The notes beneath the pieces are model-generated. The model did no database searches. It was not told the origin of the DNA and was given only the letters and a program-made list of their open reading frames with translations. Below, in pieces: positions 47,469 through 58,845 of a stretch of 64,000 nt of DNA. The translations under genes were made by a program, and so were the position numbers. The DNA comes from Cryptomeria japonica (Eukaryota > Streptophyta > Pinopsida > Cupressales > Cupressaceae): positions 142,259,299 to 142,323,298 of the forward strand of contig NC_081406.1 of the NCBI RefSeq assembly GCF_030272615.1, given 5' to 3'. Each line of letters opens with the position of its first letter. Positions within the stretch are counted from its first letter, which is position 1.

Positions 47469-50192
47469 CTTACTATTGGAATGCCATGCCATTCAAACTT
47501 AAAAATGCAGGAGCAACTTATCAGAGAGTCATGACAACAATTTTCCATGATATGATGCATACAATAATGGAAGATTATGTAGATGACATACTTGCAAAGT
47601 CTCATACAAGGAAGGAACACTTGAATATTTTGGGTAAGATCTTTGACAGGCATGAACAATATCAGTTAAGATTAAATCCAAAGAAATGTGCATTTGGAGT
47701 AACCTTTGGAAAACTTCTTGGGTACATTATATCAGCTCATAGAATAGAAGTCAATCCTAAAAAAGTCAAAGCTATCATAGAGATGGAGTCACCTAAGAAT
47801 ACAAGTCAATTGCATTCTCTACAAGGGAGATTGCAATCGATCAGAAGATTTGTTGCTCAATTAGTAGATAGATGTCATCCCTTCACTCATCTATTACACA
47901 AGAATGTTACATTTAAATGGGATCAGAAGTCTGAAGAATCTTTTTTCCAAATCAAGGAATATCTGGCAAATCCTCCAGTACTGGTATCACCAATCAAAGG
48001 AAAGCCATTATTGTTTTACATTTCAGCAACAAATGTATCACTAGGAGCTCTCTTAGTTTAGCATGATGGAGAAGGGAAAGAAAGAGTAGTGTATTACATC
48101 AGCAGAACACTTGTAGGATATGAATTGAACTATACATCAGTTGAGAAGACATGTCTAGCAGTTGTTTTTGCAACTCAAAAATTGTGACATTATATGTTGA
48201 CTCATTTTGTAAAATTGATAGCAAAAATAGATCTATTGAAGTATTTGTTAAGCAAGCCAACTTTGATGGGCAGATTGACTAAATGGGTTATGATACTGAG
48301 TGAGTTTGATATAGAATATGTTGATCGGAAAGCTATCAAAGGACGAGTCATTGTTGATCAATTGGTTGAAGTACGTCTGCAAGACGACACACCAGTGCAC
48401 ATTGAATTTCCTGATGCAAACATTCTGACAATTAGCACTAATTTTTTGGAGTTGTACTTTGATGGTTCCTATACACAATATGGATCGGATGTTGGAATTT
48501 TGTTCATCACACCTCAAGGACACAATTCCAAAATCATATAGATTGTGGTTCCCATGCACAAATTACACTCCAGAATATGAGACATTGGTTATTGGGCTCA
48601 AAATGGCAATTGAATGGAACATTAAAGAATTGCATGTTTATGGTGATTCACAACTCATAATCAACTAGATAAATGATGATTATCAAAATAAAGATGACAA
48701 GCTGATGCCCTATAAACAACTAGTTGAAGAATTTAAGAAGCACTTTGAAGAAATATCATTCACTCAGATCCCAAGAAATGAGAACAAAGTAGCAGATGCA
48801 ATGGCTACAATAGCATCTCTTTTGCAGAATCAATAAAATCAACAATGTTACGAATTCGTGGTGGAAGATATCTTGAATCCTACCATTGAATCCCAAAATA
48901 CCCATGTGATTTGTCATATATCTAGAACCGATCAATCTTTATATAGCCAAACTTATCGATACCTAAAAGAGAATATCCTTCCCCTGACCTATCCCGTAAT
49001 CAGAGAAGAAATTTTATCCGTGAGTCATCCCATTATACTATCATTGTTGATACCTTATATAGACGAGGTCTAGATAGCACTCTACTTAGATGTCTCAAAC
49101 AAGAAGAATCTAAGAAAGTTCTTAATGAAGTCCATGCAGGTATTTGTGGCATGCATTCAAGTGGTTTAATGCTAGCTAAGAAACTTATTCGATTGGGTTA
49201 CTATTGGCCTACTACGAAGAGAGATTCATTTACATATGCTAAGAAATGCAAACAATGTCAGATCCATGGGAATATAATCCATGCACCAACACAAGAATTG
49301 CATCTTATGGCAGGTTCATGGCCATTCTCTCAATGGGGTCTTGACCTAGTAGGTAAGATAAATCCTTCATCCTCTAATGGACATAAGTTCATTTTTGACT
49401 ACTATTGAGTATTTCACTAAATGGATTGAAGCAATGCCTTTGACAGAGGTGACAGGAAAGCAAATATCATCATTCATCCTGAATTACATAATTCGTTGCT
49501 ATGGAATCCCTATGACCATCATCACTGATAATGGGAGGCCATTTAAAAATCAAGACATGAAAGAACTATGTGAGTGATTTCATATCCAACATAGGTTTTC
49601 TACACCATATTATCCATAGGGAAATGGTCAAGCTGAGGCATCAAATAAGACAATTCTAAAGATCCTAAAGAAGACAGTCAATGAAGCTAGTAAAGACTGG
49701 CATATTCAACTCAATCCTGCTCTATGGGCATACCAAACTAGTATTTGCACACCAACAGGGGCAACTCCATATTGCTTAGTCTATGGCTCAGAAGCCATAT
49801 TACTAGTAGAAGTAGAGATACCTTCTCTACGAGTGTCCTTGAAAGGTCTTATCCCAAAGGAAGAACAACAAGTCTCTAGACTTCAAGAACTTGAGTTGAT
49901 TGAGGAGTATCGCCAAAATGCTTCAGATCATTTGAAGGCATATCAACAAAGAATGGCAAGAAGTTGTAACCATAAGTTAACACACATTTTTTAGATTGGA
50001 GATCTAGTTCTAAGGGAAAATCCACAAAATCAGCAAGATCAAGAAAAGAAAGGTAAATTTGAGCCAAACTGGTTAGGTCCCTTTGTCGTGGTAGCAGCAT
50101 ATGGTTCAGGAGCATATAGATTATCTACACCAGAAGGTGATTGGTTCGATGATCCTATCAATACAATGCATCTGAGGAAATTATATGCTTAG
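46914..50192 (+). pseudogene. Ty3/gypsy Pol, Tat-like with two RNase H domains
   Basis: Reverse transcriptase runs from MPGLDPDLIMHHLNV through NFRNLNKTCPKDDFPLPNI to YVDDILAKS (about 47577). A first RNase H/linker follows (GKPLLFYISATNVSLGALL, AKIDLLKYLLSKPTLMGRLT). The second, dual-type RNase H (LYFDGSYTQYGSDVGILF, LHVYGDSQLIIN, NKVADAMATIASL, to 48833) is the additional domain typical of the Tat lineage. Integrase has the zinc region (CKQCQIHGN), WGLDLVGKI, IITDNGRPF and [11 protein letters not shown], then a C-terminal GPFVVVAAYGSGAYRL ending MHLRKLYA. Stops and shifts are numerous (for example 47190, 48059, 48186, 48539, 49576). Gag and protease are missing between the LTR and reverse transcriptase. 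Confidence 0.92.
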
Positions 50193-51245
50193 AAGTATCA
50201 ATAGAAAATACCCCCCCCAAAAAAGTGAAAAAAGCATGAAAAAAGCCTAAAAATTAGAAAAGCAGCAAAAATCCCTAAAAAGCAAAAAGAGGAAAATATA
50301 AAAAATAGTATAAAACAACGAAAACAGTTACAAAAAAAATCAAATATGGAAAAAATGCAATAAATTTAGATGGTGAAAACTTGGTAAATAGGCATTATCT
50401 AAAAGTGGGCTCTTCCATCTATGGGATCGCTTTGCGCATCTATCCATCCTATCACATCCATCCATCCTCGCATATCTTTTCCATTTATCGCTCTAAACCA
50501 TTAATCTGCGGATGTATCCCAACCTGGTTTGGATCATTCTTCGTACATCCATAATAAAGTTTTGTTTCCGTTGGGCGAAAAATCCTAAATTCCTTTTGCT
50601 AAGGTGATCTTTAAATATTTGAAAATCCAAAAACATTCGGAAAACTTAGAAAAACCAAAAACACTTAGGGTTTTGAAACAAATGATGAACAATAAGGCAA
50701 CAAAGATCAAGGCATATTTGTAACAACTGGATCATGACATTTAGAATATGAAGATTCAACCAGCAAGTAACGAAGGATTATTAATGATCATTCATCAAGA
50801 TTATTATATCAGTTAATGACCATGAGAACATATGTATGACATCCAAGATTCAGTGTTTACATCTTGATTTTCGCTAATCATGTGCCTTACGCAACTCGAT
50901 GATGTTTATGATTAGACGGGCTATGAGGGGGCATGATTATTTTCTTTGTATGTTGTCTATGGTTTATCTCTCAACAATGTATGCACTTGTCTAAGGATAT
51001 GATTGGCAAAAGATCATGAAGGACATTCCAAGTCATGCATATGAAAGGGGATAATCCTTGTCTGTTCTACAAGAAATACTCAGGTCAACTTGATTTATCA
51101 TATCAAGTTGCTTGTATTAACTTTCTATATCAAAATCCATGTAAGAAACACCTAGGTCAGCTTGAATCATTATGTCAAGTTGCTTGTATTTTCTTACAAC
51201 ATTTAAAAGCTCAATGATGAAATCAAGCACTGTTACAAGAAAGCA
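50193..51245. other. Spacer after gypsy pol, no gene recognised
   Basis: It starts with C- and A-rich low-complexity sequence (50206-50340), then GGTGAAAACTTGGTAAATAGG and CATCCATCC-rich text. This resembles the non-coding stretch between pol and 3' LTR in large Tat elements. Confidence 0.45.
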
Positions 51246-52075
51246 TGTGACGAATGGAAGTATCATTTAAATTTAATTATCATTTGCATTATAAGCATTT
51301 CATTCAAGGATCAAAGGTCATAAATGAAGATTAAGTATACTTGACAAACAAAAACAATTTGCATTGATCATATTAGATTCATTTATCATTAGGTTTGCAT
51401 ATTAATCATCATCATTTGTTTCATTAGTTTGCATTTAATCATAATAAATATCATTTACATTTCATTGATCATTTGTATTTAGTTGCATTAGGTTCATTAC
51501 CATTTTGTATCTAGTTCATTTTATCCATAAAGATCATTTAATTACATCTTTTGTACTTAGATTCATTTATCATATCATTATAAGCATCACAACATAATCT
51601 CATTAACATGACCTCATGCATCATGATATAGGCATCCATTACATAAGTCTCATCAAGCATAACATTTAAGTTATCATTATAACCATTTACATCCATAATC
51701 ATCAAATAAAAAATCAAATGCATTTCATCATCTTATCATCACATGCATATTCATAATAACATCCATTTGCATATAGAAGAATTTTTCCATAATCATTTTC
51801 ATATAGGTAAAGCAAATCATTTCACATATTCATATAGATCATGTCAAGCATATATAAATATCATCACATCACATAGATCATCATCATATCATCAAGATAA
51901 CATCATGGAATATAAAGGAAAGGAAAGATCATCATCACATCATTCATCTAATCATTGCATATATCGATCAGTAAAACATCATCCATGTAATCATATAGAG
52001 TAGCATGCATTATAAATCAATGAAACATCAACATCATATAGAGTCCATGTTTGTATATCATCATAAAATAATAAA
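51246..52075. repeat. Low-complexity ATCAT/CATTT-rich tract
   Basis: About 800 bp are dominated by ATCAT, CATCA, TTTGCATT and TCATTTAT words without a strict period. It is strand-biased in T, A and C on the plus strand and has very little G. Confidence 0.8.
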
Positions 52076-52147
52076 AGTCCAAGTGTACAATGATATAAAA
52101 AAAATTATCAATAAACATACAAATGTCTTGTAATATCAAATAAAGTC

Positions 52148-53380
52148 TCATGGTTGTCTTGTACCACTACCACCTAACTCTATATGTCTATATGGTTGTG
52201 GGCAAGATGATCCTCTAGATGACCCTGCTCCTCGATCCCTACTTCTCCAAGGAGGCCCCATAACTCCACCGTTGTTGGTATCCATCCCGCCGGATACAGA
52301 AGTAGTCACATAGCTCCCAAATCTTTGGCTCTAAGAGACCAGATCCTCATATCGTTACTGCCAATATGGTGTCTCCTTCCCAACTCGATACAGTGCTCTA
52401 ACAGTATCAGTTGGTAGAATGCCAAATCCAACCTGTTGAATATGATCTAGAGTAGCCTGTGTATCCTGATATCTCCTAATAGCTCTGTCTCTCTCAATAG
52501 TGAGCGCCTGAACCTGTACCCTAAGCTGATCGATATGTGCTCTAAGGTCATCTATGCTCTCTTATTGGGGTATATCCTGCATGGCCTCATCACCACCTCC
52601 CTCTCTGCCTACTGGAGTCTCCACCTAAGTAGCTCTCATAATCTATCATTGAATGAGGGGCACATGGTCCTCTGAATCCTCCTCCTCCTCCTCATCCCAA
52701 CCACCCTGAGCTGCAATCACCCCTAGATCTAGATGGATCTGACCAAAATCAATACCTCTCCCTCGACCTCTGTCCAATCTCCCACCTCTGCCTATTCCTA
52801 GAGAGGATAATCCTCTCGGTGCTCGAAGCTCTCCTCTGCCTGTATCTCTCCCAATCTGGCCTGCATCTCTCCCTTCCATAGGAAGTGGCCTCCCAACTCT
52901 CCCGACCTATCCAAAAGGTCCTCCTCAGACTCTCACCCAACCTCCCCCTCGTCCTCGTCTCCCTCCTCTCCTATTTCCACCCTCATCTCCCCCATCTCCC
53001 CCGCCCTCTTGTGCAGCTCAAAGCTCTCGCCTCCATCTCCATTGTCAAACAACAAGATCATTTGAATCATCCTCATCATCTCTTGAGCTAGGAGGAGGGT
53101 ATGTTGGATCAGTAATACGAGGAAAACGATGTGCAAGAATATACTGAGCATATTTTTTTGTGATCCTGACATCCAAAATGTGTAATCTCAAATCATATGC
53201 TACAATCATAATAACCAAAAACTTTGCATATGCTATCTCAAAAGATAATGAAGGGCCCCAATCTCACCTATCCTTGTATCATCGTGTATACATGGCGACA
53301 CCAGAAGGCATGTGTTGAATATGATGATAAGATGAAGGATTAGTAAAACCTATCCTAACATGATATACTAGTCTAACATG
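52148..53380 (-). pseudogene. Antisense reading frame, Arg/Gly-rich and acidic, unknown function
   Basis: Opposite to the gypsy pol. Reading minus: a hydrophobic/aromatic N-part (SYHHIQHMPSGVAMYTR, DWGPSLSFEIAYAKFLVI, YAQYILAHRFPRITDPTYP), a short acidic stretch (RDDEDDSND), an RG-rich segment (GGNRRGGRRGRGGG, later GRGGRLDRGRGRGIDFGQ), an acidic EEEEEDSED patch, and a predicted coiled coil (IDDLRAHIDQLRVQVQALTI) before the stop at 52148-52150. At least six in-frame stops are present. Tat-lineage elements are known to carry antisense extra ORFs between pol and the 3' LTR, and this position fits. The alternative is the sense ORF of a separate minus-strand element. Confidence 0.55.
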
Positions 53381-53399
53381 AATGTTCTATGATAATGTA

Positions 53400-54469
53400 A
53401 ATGCTTATTAAGATGATTTCTATTCAAAGAGAGACTAAATGGTTGATTAAAATGACTATAGATTAGATGCATGAAACTTGGATATATTTAGTAAAATGTT
53501 TATAAGTTTTATACTAAAGACTTGGATATGAAAATGAGGAATGAGAGCTTTATTTATAGGAAAAAAAGGGCAATGGATGGTCAAGATTGGATAATCTTAA
53601 CAAGGGCTAGGATTGAAAGTTATCAATACATATTTACAATTCTCACCAATGAAATGGTGACAATTGTCAAAAAGAGATTGTTTGAGAGGAGATGTAAGAA
53701 GCATTAAATGCTTGAGAAGACATGGAGTTTACCCTAGGAGGTAAGGGTTAAGGTTAGGGTTATCCATTGGATAAAGATTTTACCCAAAGGATAAACTCTT
53801 GTGCAAGGGTTAAAGGGATAACCAAGGGTAAAGCCATGAATGCTTGGTGAGACCCTTGGGTTATATGAGGGTTGAGTTAAAGAGAAAGTCTCTAATCATG
53901 AAAGAAGGTTGAGTTAACTATTAATGGTTGGGAAGACTTTGAGGGTTAACTTGTTGAAGACATAAAGCCTTTAATGGTTTTCAAAGGGTTTGAGGGTTTG
54001 AGAAGCGACTTCCCTTTGCTTAGGGATGTGACAATATTTAGGAGATGGATTAGGTTAAATTAGAATTGATTAGAAGAATCTAGAAGGGGTTTAGGGAGGC
54101 AAGTGGGAGATGTAGGAAAATGCAAGTGGATGGAGGAGAATTTTAATTAAAATAAATTACTTTATTTCAACAAAAATAGATGCCATTTGCATAAATACAA
54201 GTGGGGAATTAAAATAAATAAATTAGAGTTATTTACTTGGAAGGATTAATTTAATCAAATGTAAATTTAATTAAAAAAGGAAGAAAGGGGAATTAATTAA
54301 ATAAAGTGATTTATTTAATTAAAGGTTAGAAAATTCTTAGGTGAACTTAATTAAATAACTCATTTAATCAAATAGATGAATATAAAGAATTTAATTAAAT
54401 AGAGGAACAAGGTTAAAATGAGTATTAAATATTCACTTAGGAAAGTGGTCATTTTTACATGTCTACAGT
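53400..54469 (-). repeat. LTR, probably minus-oriented, right end at 54469
   Basis: The right edge TTTTACATGTCTACA (complement TGTAGACATGTAAAA) meets the interrupted Copia gag at 54470. The minus strand shows AT-rich sequence followed by a TATA box (complement of TATTTATA, 53551-53558), the usual order of U3 then promoter, so minus orientation is favoured. The left limit is approximate. If instead it is the 3' LTR of the plus-strand Tat element, it should match 38211-38834 plus 45519-45850, and I see no match. Confidence 0.5.
53551..53558 (-). promoter_or_regulatory. TATA box on the minus strand
   Basis: The minus strand reads CCTATAAATAAAGC. It supports minus-strand transcription toward the reading frame at 52148-53380. 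Confidence 0.45.
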
Positions 54470-54590
54470 TACCACATGATTCCAATATTGAAACCCCATT
54501 CCTTTAATGCAGATCTCCATCCGATCACTCCATATTTGGTAGTTATCCTTGGTAAACTTGGGACCCTCCTTCTTCATCATCTTTCATCGG
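54470..54590 (-). pseudogene. Copia Gag N-terminus, truncated
   Basis: The minus strand encodes KKEGPKFTKDNYQIWSDRME then IKGMGFQYWNHVV, the characteristic beginning of Copia Gag. It stops abruptly at the LTR edge 54469. The rest of this gag and its pol were not found in the window. Confidence 0.8.
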
Positions 54591-54636
54591 ATCTTTCCCT
54601 CAAGCTGTTAGGCTTTCTACACATAGAGGACCAATG

Positions 54637-54649
54637 CTTTGATACCAAT
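54637..54649 (-). other. Primer binding site (tRNA-iMet complement, one change)
   Basis: The minus strand reads TTGGTATCAAAGC next to the LTR; A replaces G in TATCAGAG. Confidence 0.85.
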
Positions 54650-56147
54650 TGTTAATCTTAGAGGATCCAGTTAAGACTAAGAGGGCGGGGAGGGGGTGAA
54701 TTAGTATTAACAACACTTGAAAAACTGAAACTTAGACTTATTGAATATTCACCATATCAAACATAAACCAACAACAAATCCATTTACCAGTACCGGTATC
54801 TGCTGACAAACATTTGTTAAATTGATATATCAATGTTGCTCACTAAGTGTTCATTAACCATGTATAAACTGAAAATAAATCATAACATCACATCAAAACA
54901 TTTACCATATGAACACCATGATTTTCACGTGGAAACCCAAATAGGGAAATACCATAGTGGGAATTGGTACCCACAAGAATTTTGCACTCTTTTGGAATGC
55001 GCCCTGTTAGGAGCCTAGCCCGGTTAGGAGCTTACAAAGATGCCCTATTAGGAGTCACCCGGTTAAGGGATTTACCTAAGCCCTGTTAGGAGCTTTGACC
55101 TGTTAGGATTAATCTCGCAAGAGGATTTATAACTCAGATGTTGAGTCACCCTGTTAGGGGATTTACTATGTAAGGCCTATTAGGACCTACCTGGTTAAGG
55201 GATTTTATCTGCTGCAACTGTTAGGGAACAACAGTGAATGATTTGTGTATAGCACTCAACTACTTACTTGATCAGATCCAATTATTCTCTAAGTCTGTAA
55301 CACACTTCTCAAAATCACCGACACAATAGACATCAACTGTACTGACCTAAATAACCTTTACAACTTAGTCAGTTACAAAACCCTAAGACTTACAACATAG
55401 ATCATCACAGATCTTTACAACTTATTACATATCATCATATGGATCATTACAATTAATTACAATTCAATATCAACCATTGAATGATCGTAACAACTCGATT
55501 TGATACAAAGTCAAACCCTTAGCACATTTCTCTAAGCATTTTGCACATTCCCAAGAAATTCCATCTTGATCATGCCAAAACACAATTCAAACACTTCACG
55601 CGGGTTGTGCCACATCATCACCAACATGTGAACTTGATGTAGATCACCACCAAACCAAAAATCATTATTGGTTAAGAGAATTCTTTACCGGTCCTTAAAC
55701 CCTACTTAAACCCTAGCAAAAACTTAACAAAAATTATAAACATTACTTTCAGTTGTCAAACATGATGCGGTTTCGGTTAGATACATGTTACAATGATAAA
55801 AACTCACATTCAAAACCACAAAGCCTCAATCATCACCAATCGCCAGATACAATCAAAATATTTCCTCATTTACCGGTTAAGGTCCTAATTCCTAGTTTAT
55901 TGATTCTTTACTGATAAGCTCTCTCTGGTAGACCAAAAAGATTTAGATGACAAAAAACAACATAAGTAAACATCAATAGACATGAATAAACATTAGTTTC
56001 CATCAATGACAACACAAATAACTGATCAAAGTCATCCATCATCCATCATGCAATCTCAATCTCTTCATCACAGTGTCATCACAAACAATCTTTTATCGGT
56101 TTAGTCATCATTCTTCATCTGCATCAGTTATGCCAAACATGCCAACA
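54650..56147 (-). repeat. Copia LTR, 1498 bp (5' LTR of a truncated element)
   Basis: It begins TGTTAATCTTAGAGG after the primer site and ends CATGCCAACA at 56147. It has the GAGGGGGTGAATTAG motif and the CACGTGGAAACCC module seen in the other Copia LTRs. Inside, 54990-55230 is a set of degenerate 30-35-bp units of the type CCCTGTTAGGAGCTT / CCGGTTAAGGGATTT. The partner LTR is not in the window. Confidence 0.85.
54990..55230 (-). repeat. Degenerate GTTAGGAGC/GGTTAAGGGATTT repeats in LTR
   Basis: About seven to nine imperfect units alternate CCTGTTAGGAGC and CCGGTTAAGGGATTT. A homologous set lies in the solo LTR at 61365-61585. Confidence 0.8.
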
Positions 56148-56216
56148 TATATTTATCTAGATAATTGATATACCATATAGATAAATTAATTAAATAATTT
56201 TTTTTTAATTAATTAA

Positions 56217-57186
56217 TGTCATGTTGGCAATTGACACTCATCCGATGACTTCAGGTGACTTTCGATGGTTGTTTATTTGTTTAGGGTTGTCATTGATGGC
56301 AACTCTTCATGGTGGTTCGATCCGACAGTTGTATTTGGAAGTTGGTGTTAACTGGTAGCCAGTTAACCGATAAAACAAGGTATTTTGGTAACATGTTGGT
56401 CCAGGATGATTTATGGTGATTGTGGTGTTTTTGGTGATTACTTTTGTGATCTTAGTGACAGGGAAGACCTTTAGTGGTTATAATATTTTGGTCTGGTATT
56501 ATGTTTTGTTCATGATTGAGGCCGACTTTGAGCTACATGTTACATCTCTTGAAGCCGACTTGAAGGAGAATGCTTTTGTGTTATGACTGGATATATAAGA
56601 TTGATTTGGTGATTGATTTTTGGTATGTTAGAGATGTGGTGATCCATTTTGGTGTGATTGAGCGCAGTTTCATATGCGCATTTTGATTTTAGACCAACCG
56701 ATAGCTAAATGAGATAGAAATAAACTATTTAGTAGAGCAGAGACAGTTAGAGATTGAGAGCTTAACCAAAACTTATTTTTGCATAGTCAGATGTTGATTA
56801 AGTGTTCATTTCATTGTATTTACTCATTGTAATTAAATTATAAGCCAATGAAACTTCCCTGAGGATTGTAGCTCTTTGGGAAACTTTATTTGAGCAGTGA
56901 GCTCTAGGCGGTGAGCCTAAATGCAAGGGCATTCACCATCTATGTAATATTTATGTACTCCTAGCCCTAGTATATGAATATTATGGGTTCCAGCCCCACA
57001 GTGGTTTTTCCCTTTTTGGGTTTCCACGTAAAAATTTTGGTGTTGTGGATTTGTGCATTTCTTGTTTTATATTTATGTTATTTTCTATTATACTTTGTTA
57101 ACCAATGGATAAAGAATAAGTTTGTGCTTTTAACTTTTGGTAGATCACTGATTCATCCCCCCTCTCAGTGATCTATGATTCCAATA
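56217..57186 (+). repeat. Copia LTR on the plus strand, about 0.97 kb
   Basis: The 3' end is secure: GATTCATCCCCCCTCTCAGT, then CCAATA, then a primer site at 57189. The start is placed at TGTCATGTTGGCAATTG (56217), with 56225 as the alternative. It lies only 70 bp from the end of the oppositely oriented LTR at 56147, so two related LTRs stand head to head. It carries the GTGGTTTTTCCC...GGGTTTCCACGTA module at 57000-57030. Confidence 0.75.
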
Positions 57187-57188
57187 AT

Positions 57189-57201
57189 TGGTATCAAAGC
57201 C
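57189..57201 (+). other. Primer binding site (tRNA-iMet complement, one change)
   Basis: TGGTATCAAAGCC lies two bases beyond the LTR end on the plus strand. Confidence 0.85.
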
Positions 57202-57256
57202 TAGTTCTTCTAAGGAAGCTTAACCACTTGAGGAAGATCTGGGAGATTGATTTAAT

Positions 57257-58439
57257 GGATTCCGATTTTCAGAGACAACTCAATGCCGCACTTGAGGATC
57301 TTGATGCAACTAGAAGTGAGGTTTGTACCTTGAGGAAGAATTTGAATGCCGCTAATGAATTCATTAGTGAGCTGAAGGATCAAGCAAGTATATGCAGAGA
57401 AAAGAGGAAGGAATTAATGGACAAGTTGAAGGAGAAAGAAGATCATATTATGGAACACCAGGACAAAGTTGATGAGGTTAACAAGATTGAGAGAGAGAAT
57501 GTTGCTTTGAAGAATGAGATGCAATCCATTATGATGAGATTGAATAAGGAGATTGAGGACTAGAGGAAGAATGAATAGAATCCAACACAATCATTGAAGG
57601 AAAGAGTTGATGAATGTTTCAGCCTTACCTATGAGAATGATTAGTTGAAGCTTGAGTTGACACAATCAAGGAATAATGGTCAAGAACTTGAAAGACAGGT
57701 TGTTACCTTGAGGGATGAACTTACTACTACCAATGAATACAAAGACAAATTCAAAGTTAGTTCAGTAAGGCTTGATGAGATGTTGGAAAGTTAGAGACAT
57801 GGAAAGTATATGCGAGGTCTAGGATTTGAAAGAGGTGAATCCTTTGGGTCTAGATAAGGCAATGCTAAACCTGATCAGAAGAAGAGCAATAATCCTCCAG
57901 TAAGACATCTGAATGCTCATAAATTTAATGGTAGATGTTTTACTCGCAACAAATTTGGTCATATGGCAAGTTAGTACAGAAGTAGGATGAATAATGGAAT
58001 AATGAACAATAAAAATATGATGAACAACATGAATAATGTTTCTACCTTTACCGATTAGTGTTTCATATGCAATAATTTTGGACACAAGTCAGATGTGTGT
58101 AGAGCAATAATGAATAAATTTCAGAACAAGATATTTTATGCTTGTGGAATGTTTGGACATATTTATAAATAGTGCAGATCAAGACAAAATCAAATGAACT
58201 TCAGACCAATGAAGAATAATGTTTTTTGCCAAGCATGCAACAAAACCGGTCACATTGCAAAATACAACGAAAGCAAGAACAATGTTGCGATAGATAAGAA
58301 CAAATTAGATGAGAAGGGAAAAATAAAGGTAGAAGAGATCAAAGAGAAGCATGGAAAGATGTGGGTGAGAAAGGATGAATCCAGAGCTGACAATGGGTTT
58401 GCACCCGAAACCAATGTAGGATATTCAATCGATAACTAG
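57257..58439 (+). pseudogene. Sirevirus-like Gag: coiled coil plus a cluster of zinc knuckles
   Basis: It starts MDSDFQRQLNAALEDLDATR, followed by a long coiled coil (heptads through KKNLNAANEFISELKDQASI-type and KEDHIMEHQDKVDEVNKIER-type text, about residues 1-190). Then come four knuckle-like segments: CFTRNKFGHMAS, CFICNNFGHKSDVC, YACGMFGHIYKC and CQACNKTGHIAKY. Only the second is a complete CCHC; each of the others has lost one ligand. The tail is Lys/Glu-rich. About seven in-frame stops are present. Coiled coils and several knuckles are known from Sirevirus Gag. No pol follows. Confidence 0.7.
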
Positions 58440-58845
58440 GGATTTATGCCTTAGGGGGAGCTTTTCATGCAGATTCTAAGAACCCCCTCTTTCGGTGGTC
58501 TGCAATTGATTCTAGAAGGTTGTAGAAGGAGTGAATCATAGGTGCAGATGATATCTGAAAGTTTCTAAAAGGATCTTGTGCTCCAATATGGAATTTCATG
58601 AAGATTATGATAACCGCTTGCTGCATTTATTGCAGTGAAAAATTAGGTTTTCGAAGGATAAAAGTGTATTTGAAGTCTTCATTCAGCACAATGGGATCAA
58701 GCGAGTAAGAGAAGAGTAAGAGAAAGAAAATTGGTGATCTTAACAACAATTTCAGCAAATTCTAAGAGAATTCTAGCACCTAGTGGTGAAGCGAGGTACT
58801 TATCTGTTCAAATTTTTCAAATTTTCACAAACCCTAGAATTCAAA
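58440..58845 (+). other. Spacer between gag and the large unknown frame
   Basis: It contains TTAGGGGGAGC at about 58451, of polypurine type, and no coding motif. The pol region expected here is absent, probably by deletion. Confidence 0.4.
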
